A stretch of DNA of 64,000 bases. It comes from Salvator merianae. Its lineage: Eukaryota > Chordata > Lepidosauria > Squamata > Teiidae. The position numbers were made by a program, and so were the translations under genes. The first letter of the stretch is position 1, and each line of letters opens with the position of its first letter. Positions 1-10,258 of this stretch are shown here, one piece after another. The stretch lies in assembly GCA_003586115.2 (NCBI GenBank), contig QVOM02000072.1:2694361-2758360 (forward strand). The letters are read 5' to 3'. The notes beneath the pieces were generated by a model. That model ran no database searches and was not told the DNA's origin. It saw nothing but the letters and a program-made list of their open reading frames with translations.

Positions 1-2385
1 CTTCCCTGCATTGTCTCTGGGAAGACTCTGCTCTGCACTTTGCAAGTTCTTTTGGCACACACCCCTTTTTGACCCTTCCGATTCCTTCTTCCATTCCCCA
101 TTGCTCCCCCTGCTAGGAATGTTCCTGCAAAATCGGCATTTTATGTAAAAATGCTTCCCTGTTTCTATGGGTGACTGGATTGGTGGGTGAGTGGGTGAGA
201 AGGGACACCAGATTCGCTCTCTTCCATGTCTGCTATGGTCTATGGAATGAGTCCATAGCCATAAAGTATGTCCCAAGTATTCATGAGGCTAGGCAGAAAC
301 TTTATCAGAAGAGTGTGCACTAGCACTAAAAGGTACTCAATGCCTTGGCGGCTTCAGAGCATACCGAAGGCTGACTATGGAAGCCAAGCATGTGCATAGA
401 AGACCATCCACTCTCGAGGTGGCAGGGAGTTCCATTTCAGTGCCGCGCCTCCAATGTCAGCAGCCAGTCCATGCTGTTCAGCCCTTTTGTGTAGGCGTAT
501 GTGGCTGTTGGCTAGGTCCAATGAAGGGAGGAAGGGGAAATTATGCAACAATGGTGGAAGATGTGCATTTTCACATCCAGGTATCAATTTCAAGCTCACT
601 GCCTTTTAGCGGCACATTGTATCTGGAATCTATAGCAAAGTGGATCCCTTCCTTCCCTGGTCCAGTTTCTCCCCTGTATATATAATACCATAGAAAGACA
701 GTGCTGTGAATTCAAGGCCACAATGTTGGCTTCGAGATCAAACTCCATTTCATTGCTACACTTCACTGGTGCACAGGAAGGGGTACTGTTTTTCTGGTCC
801 TGAAATAGAGGAAGTTTGAAATCCTGTGCCAAAGCAGGGTGTACTACAGCTGTTGAGGTCCTGTATGGTACAGGCAGCCAATCAGCAGTTGTTACTGCAA
901 GGTTGAAGAATGATGGAGGGAGGTCCCAAGGGTCATGTCATTGTTGATGCCAGCCATAAGCCAATCATTGCCCCTTTTCACAGAGGGAACTGGACTTCAA
1001 CCGGGTATGTACTTCATACTATAATGGCTACTTGTTAGTAGCTCATACCCCAAGGAAGATGAACTATTGGGCATGTTAGCCAAGCCCAATAGTTGAACCA
1101 TAGTGACTCACTTCAGCGACCTCATGGGGTGGTCATACAAAAAGGCCATTCCCAAGATGCGCACATTGAGATTTGCACAGAAGCCCTCCATTCGTTTCGT
1201 ATATGTGAGTGTTAATTTGCGCATTTGCACAAAACTGCCTTATTAAAAAAAAAATCAATGGTGTCTTGTTTTCTGGCCAGGCAGAGTCCAACCTATAGGG
1301 ACATGGTTTGCAAGTGAGGGGAGGGTGCAGAGATAGAAGGTCAGGGGTAGGTCTCCACCCCCACCCCAACATGCAAAAGCTTGAGTGACAAAAACTGATC
1401 CTATCAAAGTGAAGGGAGGGGCACTATGGTGGAAAGAGGTGGAGAAGTAAAAGGCACTGTTTAAGGAGACTGAGGATGGGGAAAGGATGGAATGAGCAGT
1501 GAAGCCCAAACTGAGGACAGATTTTCAGGTGTTGGGTGTGATTGGGGCCGGTACGTTTTGAATCTGACTTGCCAAATAGCATGGACTACTTCCTTGAGGT
1601 GTGACTGCATCCTGAGTTTCAGGAAGGAGGATATTCTAGAAACCTAGAAAACTCATGGAGTTGTCCAGGGAGGGGACTAAGGGACCTGGCTTCTGCACAC
1701 TAACACAGGATAGTGTACACCCACCCCTCCTGAAACATTCCATTGGATGGAGCATAGAATAAGACACAGTGCCCAAAATGGGCCCCTCTCCCACTCTACT
1801 AGTAGAAACACGAAATCAAGGTCTACCAGCATGCTACCTACCTGTCCCAGAACAGCAGCCTTTGTGCAGAAGGTGCGACACAGGGGTGCATTTTTGTGGT
1901 GCATTCCTGGGGGCCCAAAACAGGCCCCCCAGGAACTTTGAAGGCCAGGAAATTTTGTTCTTGGTCTTCAGAGTCTCCAGAAGCAGCATGGTTACAATGT
2001 GGATTGCCAGTCACATGTTGTACTTTATCTGGACCTGTACATCAAATCTTTTTAAGTATGCCCCCAGCTGCACAACCTGAGGGGCGCAGATTTTAGCATG
2101 GGAATGTGTGGTCACAGTTGTGAAAATCCAGCCGTTAACAGCACATGAAGCTTTTTGTTGAGGAAGAAAGATTGGCATATATTTGTTTAAAAAAATTTCT
2201 GAAATTGTTTCTAATTTCATTCTTTGGTTTTGTTTAGAAAGAGGAAGAAAAGAGGGACAGAGAGATGAAGCTTTAAAATCATGCTATAAATTAAGCATGA
2301 ATTTCTACTGAACAGTAAAGAGGAACAACTGATATTATCTCATTTTTATTTAATTTAATGCCTGTGTTTTGACTCATCTGCTAGA
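1..2385. other. no recognised feature
   Basis: Mixed-composition DNA. Open frames are short (about 103 codons at most), overlap on both strands, and show no family motif or splice pattern. A purine-rich patch lies at about 1310-1510 and resembles the purine-rich interior of the composite DNA element at about 7490-7650. This hints at an old DNA-transposon fragment, but I cannot place its ends. Confidence 0.4.
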
Positions 2386-2719
2386 GGAAAAAGCTGAGGA
2401 GGAGAAATTTATTATAGACCAACTAACTACAGCAGCTCTTGGCATCCTGGCATATGAAGTGGACCAAGAAAAATTGGTTTAAATGTATCATGGATCAGAT
2501 GAGATTTCAAATAATCCATGAAATAAAGGAAATGGATCAATTACAAGAGTGTAGAAGAGTAACAAGAGAAAAATGGATTAAAGAGAAAGAATATTTGATG
2601 GCAAACCCAGAGAGGAGAGAATGGGTGCAACAAAGTGTCTTCCAGTGAACAATAGATAATTTGGGCAGAGTTGAGGGTTGAGGAAGGGGGAGAAGGGAGG
2701 GTATTAAGAATTATTATTA

Positions 2720-2720
<1 letters not shown>
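2386..2720 (+). pseudogene. possible L1-type ORF2 C-terminal remnant
   Basis: A short frame (2439-2648) encodes a lysine- and tryptophan-rich peptide with segments such as WTKKNWFKCIMDQ and REKWIKEKEYLMANPER, ending at a TGA. The style is that of the degenerate C-terminus of vertebrate L1 ORF2. A purine-rich stretch and a (TAA)n array follow directly, as expected at the 3' end of a retroposed copy. No reverse transcriptase or endonuclease motif is present. This would be a severely 5'-truncated dead copy; the assignment rests on composition and context only. Confidence 0.35.

Positions 2721-2771
<51 letters not shown>
2720..2771. repeat. (TAA)n microsatellite
   Basis: An essentially uninterrupted run of about 16 TAA units. 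It lies immediately 3' of the possible L1 remnant, so it probably grew from a retroposon tail. Confidence 0.9.
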
Positions 2772-3109
2772 GTTGAATATGGTACATGTTATACGTATTA
2801 AGATGTATAGTTTCTTTTTCTAATCTTTATGTATATAAAAAAATAAACAAAAAAAATCTACTAGAGAAAAAAGCTTTATTCTTTACAGGGGTGAAAGCTT
2901 TGCATAATTGGTTTATACCAGAAATTCTGGTTCTAAAATGTTCTTCTATTGCCTTTTTTATCCTTGCTTGTTAGTTTAGAAAGGGGAAGCACAAAAGAGT
3001 GAGTAGGTGCAACTCTTTGCAGCTTTCAGTTCAAAATATTCTTGAACAACCTCAGGTCTTGTTTCTTGTAAAAGTCTAACCGCATTGTATGCTTAAATGC
3101 AGTTTGGCT
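2772..3109. other. no recognised feature
   Basis: AT-rich sequence between the (TAA)n array and a SINE. Nothing recognisable apart from a short A-rich patch at 2839-2860. Confidence 0.4.
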
Positions 3110-3299
3110 AGAACTTCTTGTAGTTGCGCACCATTGAGTCAGGTCCAACTACTGGTTGACTACATGGGCACCTTTATGCTGTTTTCTCAGCAGAGGTACA
3201 GAAGTGGTTTGCCATTGTCTACTTCCAGAGAGAGACTGGGGGATCAGACCTGTGACTCCCTACTTTTTAAGCAGTTTGCTCTACAGCTGAGCTACAGCT
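3110..3299 (-). mobile_element. tRNA-derived SINE, copy 1
   Basis: Read on the minus strand, this begins with a tRNA-like head: GTAGCTCAGCTGTAGAGCA resembles a pol III A box and TCACAGGTCTGATCCCC a B box. The body contains GACAATGGCAAACCACTTC and TGGACCTGACTCAATGGTG. The same head and body occur at 53933-54104 and 54121-54328, also on the minus strand, which makes this a real interspersed family. Heads of this kind are typical of tRNA-derived SINEs in squamates and other vertebrates. It is too diverged to be a functional tRNA gene. Confidence 0.8.
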
Positions 3300-3600
3300 A
3301 ATCTCAGGAAACTACACAACAGTAAATCGCTGTACTATAATTGCACAAGTTGCAATACTGAAATCTCCTGCCATTGTCCCTTTTATTTTAACCCTCAGAA
3401 CCTCCCACTCTCCCTTAAAGTTTTATCAGGCTTGGATTTTGAATCATGAAAAAAAAAGGGTTCCTTGTCTTCCGTTCCCATCATCCTGACTACCCCACTG
3501 CTACCACAAAAGCCTTCTCCAGTAGTTCTTCGCCAAGCCCACCCCTTTCCTTTGTTTACTGATCAATTCATCTGAATTGATTTGGGCAATCCACACATAG
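3300..3600. other. no recognised feature
   Basis: Unique-looking sequence between a SINE and a family G MITE. No open frame above about 60 codons and no clear repeat. Confidence 0.4.
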
Positions 3601-3904
3601 TAAAATAAAGTGGCTTAGAGGTGGTAGCATGTGGACACTAGAGTTTTCATTCCACCTTCAATCCACATAAAGGCCAAGAAATTATCTCACTTGTTGCAAT
3701 TTTGGAGTTGTTAGACCATGACCCATAGTTCTGCTACTATATCCATCGTCAGAGGATATGACCGCTAGAAAAGTCAAATGCAGCTGATGAAAATGATTTT
3801 GGATTTTGGTTTAGAAGTAGAATGGGAAGACTAACATATAGATGCTACCATCTCTAAGTCACTTTTAAGTCACCTTTTTTTTTAACTCTGTGTGAATGCA
3901 GCTT
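3601..3904. mobile_element. family G MITE-like palindromic element
   Basis: The left side carries GTGGCTTAGAGGTGGTAGCATG and the right side its approximate inverse ATGCTACCATCTCTAAGTCAC, followed by a tail ending GTGAATGCAGCTTTA. A relative lies at 12566-12752 with the same AGAGGTGG...CTCTAAGCCACTTTTAAG arrangement. Inverted arms, small size and recurrence indicate a non-autonomous DNA transposon. No target duplication could be defined, so the superfamily is unknown. Confidence 0.6.
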
Positions 3905-4434
3905 TAGGACCTATTCACACTTACCTGCTCCCCGAAGACATCCAGTGGTGGACGGCTAAAAAGCCGTCCACACGCTTACCAGGAACAACTAGCTTGCTCC
4001 TGGGACCTGTTTGCACCTAGCGAGTGGTATGTTTCAGGACGCACGCTAGAACGCAGGATCTGCACTTGCGAACAGCCCCAGCTGACCCGAAATCTACCAA
4101 AGCCCACTAATTTGTAGTCTCCAACTTGACCTGCACGGTCAGATGAGGATCAGGGAAGGTGCATTCTCACCATTTCTGGGTTCAAAATGACGGTTTGCAT
4201 CCTGGTTCGGACCTCGGGGTCCGGACTCTGGTGGCTTTTTGGACACAGGTTTGAACATAGACCCTCTGGGTTCAAACATAGCTACTGAACTAGTGCGCTC
4301 CCATTCGCACTGTGTCGAGCACTGGTCAGCTTACAGAGTGTTCCAGCGCTGACATGTGCAAAGACCCCTCTCCGTACCCAAACCCTACCGGCCCGAACCG
4401 TGCTAGTTATACTGTTATACCGTTGTAAGTGCGA
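3905..4434. mobile_element. family C DNA element, copy 1
   Basis: The left end, GGACCTATTCACACTTACC, and the right end near 4414-4434, GTAAGTGCGAACAGGCCC, form imperfect terminal inverted repeats of the GGGCCTGTTCRCACT type. A perfect palindrome, GTGGACGGCTAA with its inverse, lies near 3952-3975. The right-hand part, with CCGGCCCGAACCGTGCTAG, matches the right end of the copy at 8737-9388. No transposase-like frame is present. It abuts a second copy at 4435-4747, so an alternative reading is one element of 3905-4747 with an internal end. Confidence 0.65.
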
Positions 4435-4747
4435 ACAGGCCCATGGATGCTGTGTTGACACCCTCTTCCAGGTGTGGCATGGTGAGTGGGCATGGGGGTG
4501 TGACTGTGCATTCATGTGCAGCATCCAGATCACCATAGCAACATCCAAGCACATGCCAGATGTTGCTGCAGATGTTGCCATGGCAACCCAGCCTGGTCTG
4601 GCTGGCCATCCACACTTCAAGTGCTGCTGACCCGGCACAAGGCTTTTCCAGTACTTGAAGCGCAGATGGCTGCTACTGCGCTGCAACTTTGCCAGCCTAG
4701 TATGTTATTGTTACACCATACTAGTCTGGTAAGTGTGAACAGGCCCT
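4435..4747. mobile_element. family C DNA element, copy 2 (partial)
   Basis: Ends in GGTAAGTGTGAACAGGCCC, the family C right terminus. Internal landmarks CCTCTTCCAGGTGTGG, GTTGCCATGGCAA and ATCCACACTTCAAG recur in opposite orientation in the copy at 13182-13570. Frames on both strands here are by-products of a stop-poor GC-rich sequence. Confidence 0.65.
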
Positions 4748-5650
4748 TATTATCAGTGCTGGGGAAGTAGAGATCAGTTCATTTCTGGGTTAACTTAAAA
4801 GAGCCTGGAAACATTTCCCTGTGACTCTCTGTAGAAATGAAGTGGTTGTCCTGAATGGAACCATCTACTCCTCCTGTTTCTATGCATCCCCAGGAATCAT
4901 TTCAGGAAACATCTTGTCTTTTATAAGTGTTACATCAGAGCTGGTTTATAGTTAGCTTTTGCAGCTTCCTTTGGGAGCTTTAATCCAGGATGTGTGCAAA
5001 AGTATTTTTAGGATAAATCAAGAAGGGAGCACTCTCCTATTACTTGGAGGGGATATCCTGATTAATTATGTGGGTTAGACCATACCTTCCCAGCTCTTAG
5101 GACTGTTGTCTTTGCACCTTCAGTCTAGCTAGAGACATATTTGCCTTCATATTTCTGGAGCATAGGAGAGACTGAGCTCAGTACATTTTATCTAGATGAT
5201 GATCAGATTTGTAGTCTGTTCCCTTGGTCTGGTCCACCAAGAGAGGCTATCTGTTCTCTACACATCTAGATTCTTGAACAGATTTTGCTCATGATATTCG
5301 AGGAATAGGTCTATAATACAGATATATCATGATACGTCTGTGTTACCCACCTTGTTGTTATTTGTTGACTCTTGGGGTTGGCATCATGATCTATTTTTTC
5401 TAGTAATATTAATTACTTTTACTAAATATTTTATAAATACTATTTCTTGAGTGTCTTTAGTTTTACCTCTGTAACATTTAGTGAACATTTAAATTTCCTC
5501 TGGAAATTTTTGCTTGCAGTATTGTTTCGTGAAGGATCTAGATTTCAAAAGCTATTATGTTCTGTTACCCAGTGGGTACCTTGCCTTGGCTTATGGTGTC
5601 AGTTTTATAACTTAAAAGAGTTAAGGTTTCAAAATGTGGCACCATGAATT
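4748..5650. other. no recognised feature
   Basis: AT-rich sequence without recognisable repeats or convincing coding frames. The longest frame (5447-5647, 66 codons) has no family resemblance. Confidence 0.4.
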
Positions 5651-5661
5651 GTGTCCATATA

Positions 5662-5702
5662 GGGAGGCTGTGTTCACACACAGATAAAAAAAAAAAGCAT
5701 CT
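5662..5702. mobile_element. family F MITE left arm (fragment)
   Basis: GGCTGTGTTCACACACAG followed by an A-run and AGCATCTCTGG matches the left arm of family F (see 37744-38440). The arm is cut off where a family B element starts, so B appears to have inserted into F here. Confidence 0.5.
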
Positions 5703-5886
5703 CTGGCCCATCTACACCTAAATTTTAATCCAACTTGAGTCCATCTTCAAAATGAGGGAACACATCAGCCAAGTGACTAGTAATTTTCTTTCCACTTTAT
5801 CTAACCCACAGGTGGATTTTCTGAGTTAGATAATGCCAAAAGAAAACTGCTTGTCACTTGGCTGATGTGTTCTCTCACTCTGAGGA
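5703..5886. mobile_element. family B palindromic MITE, copy 1
   Basis: The left arm carries CACCTAAATTTTAATCC and AACACATCAGCCAAGTGAC. The right arm carries the inverse CACTTGGCTGATGTGTTCTC. Between them sits the family centre, TATCTAACCCACAGGTGG with GAGTTAGATAATG. The same arms and centre recur at 8004-8213, 19016-19228, 28952-29074 and 37466-37690. A non-coding, hairpin-forming DNA element. Confidence 0.8.
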
Positions 5887-6393
5887 TGTGGTCACACCTG
5901 ATGATTAATCCGTTTTCAGTCCATCCTCAGTTCCAAGGGATCACACGCCAAAATGCATTTCAGTTTCTTCTCTGGACTATCCCCTCACAATCTGAACTAT
6001 CCTTTATTCGGATGTTCCCAGCACTGAGACCATTTCAACTCATCAGCACATTTAAATTTCCAAGGTGTGATTGCACAAAGGGACTATTGGGTGTGTGTGG
6101 CATCTGGGCTTTTGTGGGTGGGCAGAGGGAGGGTTTCCCTTTCCCTTTTAGTCAATACCTGAGCTTGTGGGCATTCTTGAGATGCGGTAGCATCGTCATT
6201 TTAGGGGTGGGATAGAATAAGACTATATTAGCAGTGCAAACAGGCAGCCAACAGGCATCTGCAGCTTTCGCCTCCTTTCATTTATTTATTTAAAGGAGAA
6301 ATGCACGATACTGCTCTGCCATTCTGCCAAATTTGCCACTGGAGGGGGGGGGGCTCCCCTGTCTGCAATAGACTCTGCCTGGAAGGACCCTTC

Positions 6394-6410
6394 AGCTTCT
6401 TTGCAGTCTT
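6394..6410. repeat. L1 target-site duplication, left copy
   Basis: AGCTTCTTTGCAGTCTT, 17 bp, is identical to 6866-6882. It directly precedes the T-run that is the poly(A) tail of the minus-strand L1. Confidence 0.85.
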
Positions 6411-6865
6411 TTTTTTTTTTAAAGTACATTTTATTTAAACATTTGAAATAAACAAAGGAGTAATCATCAACAGACAAACAGAACCATCAAACAGAAACAA
6501 CCAATAAGCACTGGATGCACATATCGAAGCAGACTGGTGCTAAGTACAAGATGTGGCTACACAGTATGCGATACTTGATCTGGAATACGTAGGTGTGGAG
6601 AGTACTTAATCAGCTGAAGATTCAAAAGAGATGATAGATAAAAACTGTTTGGTTGGAGAGCGGGGTCCGGCTGAGCAGCTTGGAACAGTGGTGACCATTT
6701 CTCCATGAAGTTCTATGTTGAGTCAAATCCTTGCATCTTTGACTGTTGGTAAGTGAGGCAATCATTCGTGGCAGTGTCCCAAACTCTAGCCAGCCAAGCC
6801 ACATGAGAAAGCTCTGAAGTCTTCTTCCATTTGTGTGCAATCTCAGCCTTTGCTGTGGTTAGCAG
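6411..6865 (-). mobile_element. 5'-truncated L1 insertion (ORF2 C-terminus plus 3' UTR)
   Basis: On the minus strand the upstream end encodes a degenerate L1 ORF2 C-terminus, with segments such as LLTTAKAEIAHKWKK and WLARVWDTATNDCLTY. A stop-rich 3' region and an A-run (T-run at 6409-6420) follow. The insert is flanked by perfect 17-bp direct repeats (6394-6410 and 6866-6882), the hallmark of target-primed reverse transcription. About 455 bp of a several-kb element remains, so it is severely 5'-truncated and non-functional. The intact target duplication suggests it is younger than the DNA element around it. Confidence 0.85.
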
Positions 6866-6882
6866 AGCTTCTTTGCAGTCTT
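6866..6882. repeat. L1 target-site duplication, right copy
   Basis: AGCTTCTTTGCAGTCTT, identical to 6394-6410. Joining across the pair restores a continuous host sequence. Confidence 0.85.
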
Positions 6883-7712
6883 GGCAAATTGCAGTGTGTT
6901 TCATCACTGAGGCTGGGATGGAGGGGAACACCACTTTGGGTGTGAACCAGCTTAGCTCCAACACCATCAAGAGGCTGCCATTTGCGGCAGTGGCAAGTGC
7001 TTCCCTGACCCCATTGGAGCTAAGCTACTCCCCACCTTGCTTGTCCCAAAGCCATGTCTTGATAAACTCCAGCAAGGCAGAAGTGCAGATTGTGCACTTC
7101 TGGGTTTTTTTTTAAGGGAAGGTGGGGGTGAAACAGCTGCAGATGTCACAAGCAGTCCTGTCACCACACCATGTGCTGCCCAGACATTGGAGCTAAGCCC
7201 CTCACCGCAACCTTGCTTGTCTCAAAGCTGAGTCTTGATAAGCTCCAGGGAGGCACAAGTGCAGATCTGTGCACTTCTGGCTTTTTTTAAAAAAAGGAAA
7301 GGAGGTAAATGGGGGCAAGGAGTCCAACTGCAGTCTTATTCTATCCCACCCCCAAAATGGCTCATCCATTACAACCTCAGCACTGAATTATGCACTAAAA
7401 AGGCATGTCCTAATTCCCTGTCTGTGGCGTCCATACCAGCATGTCTCCCCCAGCCCAAGAACGTGCAGTTGTCAGTTGTCACAAAAAGAAAGGAAAATGA
7501 GGCAGGAGTGGGGAGGGTAGTGACAGAAAGAGGTAACTGTACCCTGCCCTGGAAAGCCAAAAGGCGATCGACAGAACTGCACCCAATCACAGAGAGAAGA
7601 AGAAGGGGAAGGATGGAAGAGGTGGAGAGGAAAAAGGTGCCCTAACACCGGACTGAGGCCAGGGTGACTGAAACGTGGACAAAGACAGATGATTTCTGTG
7701 AACATTAAATCA

Positions 7713-7845
7713 TAAGGGCTGGATCTCACCAAAATTATATAAAGTCCCCCTTGTACCCTAAAATGGACTAACTTGTTCTGGTGTGACCATTGCCTTGAAG
7801 TGGACTGAAGCTGGTTAAAACCTAGGTGTAGATGAGCCTTGTGAT
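7713..7845. mobile_element. family B MITE, diverged or partial copy
   Basis: The right-hand part carries GAAGTGGACTGAAGCTGG and AAAACCTAGGTGTAGATG, which match the right arm of family B. The left part, GCTGGATCTCACC, is only a weak terminus, so this is a degraded copy. Confidence 0.5.
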
Positions 7846-8326
7846 GCAATTTACTGATGGCTTAGAAATGGTTGACAGGTGAGATTGTTGACACACCAGT
7901 CTGCCCCTCCCCCCTCTCATGAGCATTCTAGGCTAGAAAAGGCAGATTAGAGACGGGATGAGAATACGAGGGCCACATGCTACTCCCTCTTCGGATGAAG
8001 CAACACTTAAATTTTAATCCAGCTGCAGTCCACTTTCAGAGTGAGAGAACACATCAGCAAAGTGGCAGATTGTATTCTTTTGGCATTATCTAACCCATAA
8101 AAAAATCCACTTTTGAGTTAGATAATGTGGAAAGAAAATGACTAGTCACTTTGCTGATCTGTTCTCTCACTTTGAAGGTGAAGCTGGATTAAAATGTCGG
8201 TGTATATAGCCCCTAAGGTGCTTTAGAGCTGTTCTTTTTGTTATGCATGGAAACTGAAAATAGCATCTCTGAGGCGCCATCTCTTAAGGTGCTTTTGAGC
8301 TACTTTTTTGCTGATTGTGATTGCAG
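7846..8326. mobile_element. family F MITE, interrupted by family B
   Basis: CCCCTCTCATGAGCATTCTAG and GGGCCACATGCTACTCCCTC match the interior of the F copy at 37744-38440. After an embedded family B element (8004-8213), F resumes with AAGGTGCTTTAGAGCTG and ends near GATTGTGATTGCAGCC. The nesting shows that B moved after this F copy was already resident. The left end is unclear. Confidence 0.65.
8004..8213. mobile_element. family B palindromic MITE, copy 2 (nested in F)
   Basis: Left arm CACTTAAATTTTAATCC and AACACATCAGCAAAGTGGC; right arm TCACTTTGCTGATCTGTTCTC and CTGGATTAAAATGTCGG. The centre TATCTAACCC/GAGTTAGATAATG is present. Both arms are nearly complete, so the transcript or single strand could fold into one long hairpin. 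Confidence 0.8.
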
Positions 8327-8736
8327 CCTGTGAAAGACTGGCAGAGGTATCACTACTAATATATACTTGGAATTTCCCTCTCCTCAGAGGTATAAGGGGA
8401 GCTTCTATTGTACAAGAGTTTGAATGCTAGGAAACAGTACACCCACATCCCTGCCTTACTCATGCTTCAGTGTTCTTTATCATGGGAAGAAATCTTTCTG
8501 CACAGAGCTGAATGCACAAGGACTCCTAATTCAGTTCTGCCTGCTTAACACTGAATTTCAGGACACCGCCATCCCTAAGCAATGAATCTTTGTGAACCAG
8601 ATGCCCCCTTTTTTATTTTAAGTGCCAGCAGCTTCATCCCATTTTCCTCTAAGTGGACCCGTCCCTCTTGTAGAAGCCCATTTGCTTCAGAGTATTCTCC
8701 AATGCCTAACAAATGCAGAACCTTTTTCCTGACATC
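8327..8736. other. no recognised feature
   Basis: Ordinary-composition spacer between family F and family C elements. Nothing recognisable. Confidence 0.4.
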
Positions 8737-9388
8737 GGGCCTGTTCGCACTACAGCAGTAGACCGTTCTTGACCTCTCGCTGGAACGGAGGCTTCGCACT
8801 GCCGCCGGCGCGCGCCTCACCTGATCCGAACCCAACCTCCCCCGATTTGTACCTGATGTTAGGTAAGGCAAGACAAGTAATTACTTGTCTTCATCCCGAC
8901 TTGTGCGTTCGAGCGAAGATCGGGGACAGTGCTTTCGCACTCCCCTCGTCTTTCATTTCCTGTCCGTCGCCCTGACATCGGCGGATGTAGTCGCTTTCCG
9001 CATGCGCCATTCCTTGCTATGAAGACGCCTGCCTGCTTTGGAGCGTACTTCGTAAGCGAGGACGAAGTTGCGTCCGGTTCCTGCTGTCTCCGCAACGGCT
9101 TCGTAATCTGGCCCCTTCCGCCTATCGCCGGATGCGAAGTCGGCTCCGCAGCTTCGGAGCGTGGCCGCGGAAATGACGCCGCTAGGAAAGAGCGCCCCGC
9201 CAATGACGAGCATCGGAGGGGGGGACGTCCGGGCGCTGGTGCCGAAGCATTCGCACTGACGCGGCAGCCGGCTAGCTTCGGATACGGTATACCGCCAACG
9301 AGTGCGAATGTGCAGAACCGCTCCTCATCTGCACCGGCCCGAAGCGTGCTAATTAGAACGTTCTACTTGCCTCAGTGCGAACAGGCCC
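8737..9388. mobile_element. family C DNA element, CpG-rich copy
   Basis: Bounded by GGGCCTGTTCGCACT at the left and its exact inverse AGTGCGAACAGGCCC at the right, a clean 15-bp terminal inverted repeat. The interior is GC-rich and retains many CpG dinucleotides, unlike its surroundings and its relatives. The right-hand CCGGCCCGAAGCGTGCTAATT matches copy 1 near 4388. A palindrome, CAAGTAATTACTTG, lies at about 8875-8888. A 202-codon plus-strand frame (8929-9537) runs out of the element and overlaps minus-strand frames; it reflects lack of AT-rich stops, not a gene. No clean target duplication is seen beyond ATC. Confidence 0.75.
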
Positions 9389-9526
9389 ATCATTGCCCCT
9401 TTCACACACTGAGGCACCTCAGTTCTACCTGCTTAGTTGTTCCTGAACCTAGAACAGGTAGCATTTCCACAAAAGCTACCTTTCAGGCCATGGCTTTCGG
9501 TTTCCTGCCTAACAGCTTAAATAGAG

Positions 9527-9534
9527 ATTCCAAG
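9527..9534. repeat. 8-bp target-site duplication, left
   Basis: ATTCCAAG, identical to 10259-10266. An 8-bp duplication is characteristic of hAT transposons. Confidence 0.85.
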
Positions 9535-10258
9535 TAGGGGTGTGCACGAAAGCTTTGTGCATTTCGATTTTCGCGCGAAAATGGCGTTTCCGCCATCTTC
9601 GCACGAAAATCGAAGCCCAAAGGGGCTCGCGAATGCGAATGGCGAAGGTGCCGGCAACTTTCGAGACCTTCGCCATTTGCCGTGAGCTCCCTCTTTTTGG
9701 GCGCTCGCCTCTCTCTCACTCCCACCCCAGTCTGTCAGTGTAATGACAGACTGGGGTGGGAGTGAGAGAGAGCACTGCGCCATCGGAAACGGAGCAATCA
9801 AGGCGAAGGGAAGACCTTCGCCTTGATTACTCCGCTTCCGATGGCGCTCGCCTCTCTCTCATCCCCCCCCGTCTGTCAGTGTAATGACAGACTGGGGCGG
9901 GAGTGAGAGAGAGCGCTGTCCCATCGGAAACGGAGCAATCAAGGCAAATGGAAGATCTTCGCTTTGATTTCTCCACTTCCGATGGCGCTCGCCGCTCTCT
10001 CATTCCCCCCCCAGTCTGTCATTACACTGACAGACTGGGGGGGGGAATGAGAGAGAGGCGAGCGCTATCGGAAGCAGAGAAATCAAGGCGAAGGTCTTCC
10101 CTTTGCCTTGATTTCTCTGTTTCCGTTCGCCGCGAAAATGTTCGCCGCGAAAACGAAGGGCTTCGTTTTCGCGCGTATTTTTTCGCACGAAAACGAAGCC
10201 TAGGAGCTTCGCATTCCTGCGAAGCGAAAAGGGAAAAGTGTCTTCGTGCACATCCCTA
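9535..10258. mobile_element. hAT-like non-autonomous element with serial palindromes
   Basis: The termini TAGGGGTGTGCACG and CGTGCACATCCCTA are inverted repeats (13 of 14 match), flanked by identical ATTCCAAG direct repeats. This supports the hAT superfamily. The interior is almost entirely palindromic. Type A hairpins centre on TGTCAGTGTAATGACA or its inverse (about 9711-9770, 9845-9916, 9986-10063). They alternate with type B hairpins built on CAATCAAGGCGAAG and its inverse (about 9781-9843, 9921-9985, 10064-10124). Sub-terminal sequences are rich in TTCG/CGAA. No transposase frame is present. Related elements lie at 23173-23513 and 49124-49470. Confidence 0.85.

Larger units (their letters stand above)
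5887..7690. mobile_element. composite old DNA element, interrupted by an L1
   Basis: GTCACACCTGATG near the left resembles family E/F termini. The segment CATTTTAGGGGTGGGATAG (about 6197-6217) recurs inverted as CTATCCCACCCCCAAAATGG (about 7342-7361). The duplicated motifs GTGCAGATTGTGCACTTCTGG (7082) and GTGCAGATCTGTGCACTTCTGG (7259) show internal duplication. This pattern fits a non-autonomous DNA element that acquired an L1 (6411-6865). True ends are uncertain. Frames of up to 136 codons (7235-7645) have no family signature. Confidence 0.45.

Noticed and set aside
8737..9388. CpG island or promoter
   Set aside because: The exact inverted termini and relatives elsewhere in the window explain it as a transposon; no adjacent gene is seen.
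8929..9537. 202-codon plus-strand open frame
   Set aside because: It lies in the CpG-rich family C element and runs past its terminus into flanking DNA. Competing frames overlap on the other strand. The openness reflects GC content, and no domain is visible.
9700..10130. CRISPR-like regular repeat array
   Set aside because: The repeats are alternately inverted palindromes inside a flanked transposon, without unique spacers, and in a vertebrate-type genome.
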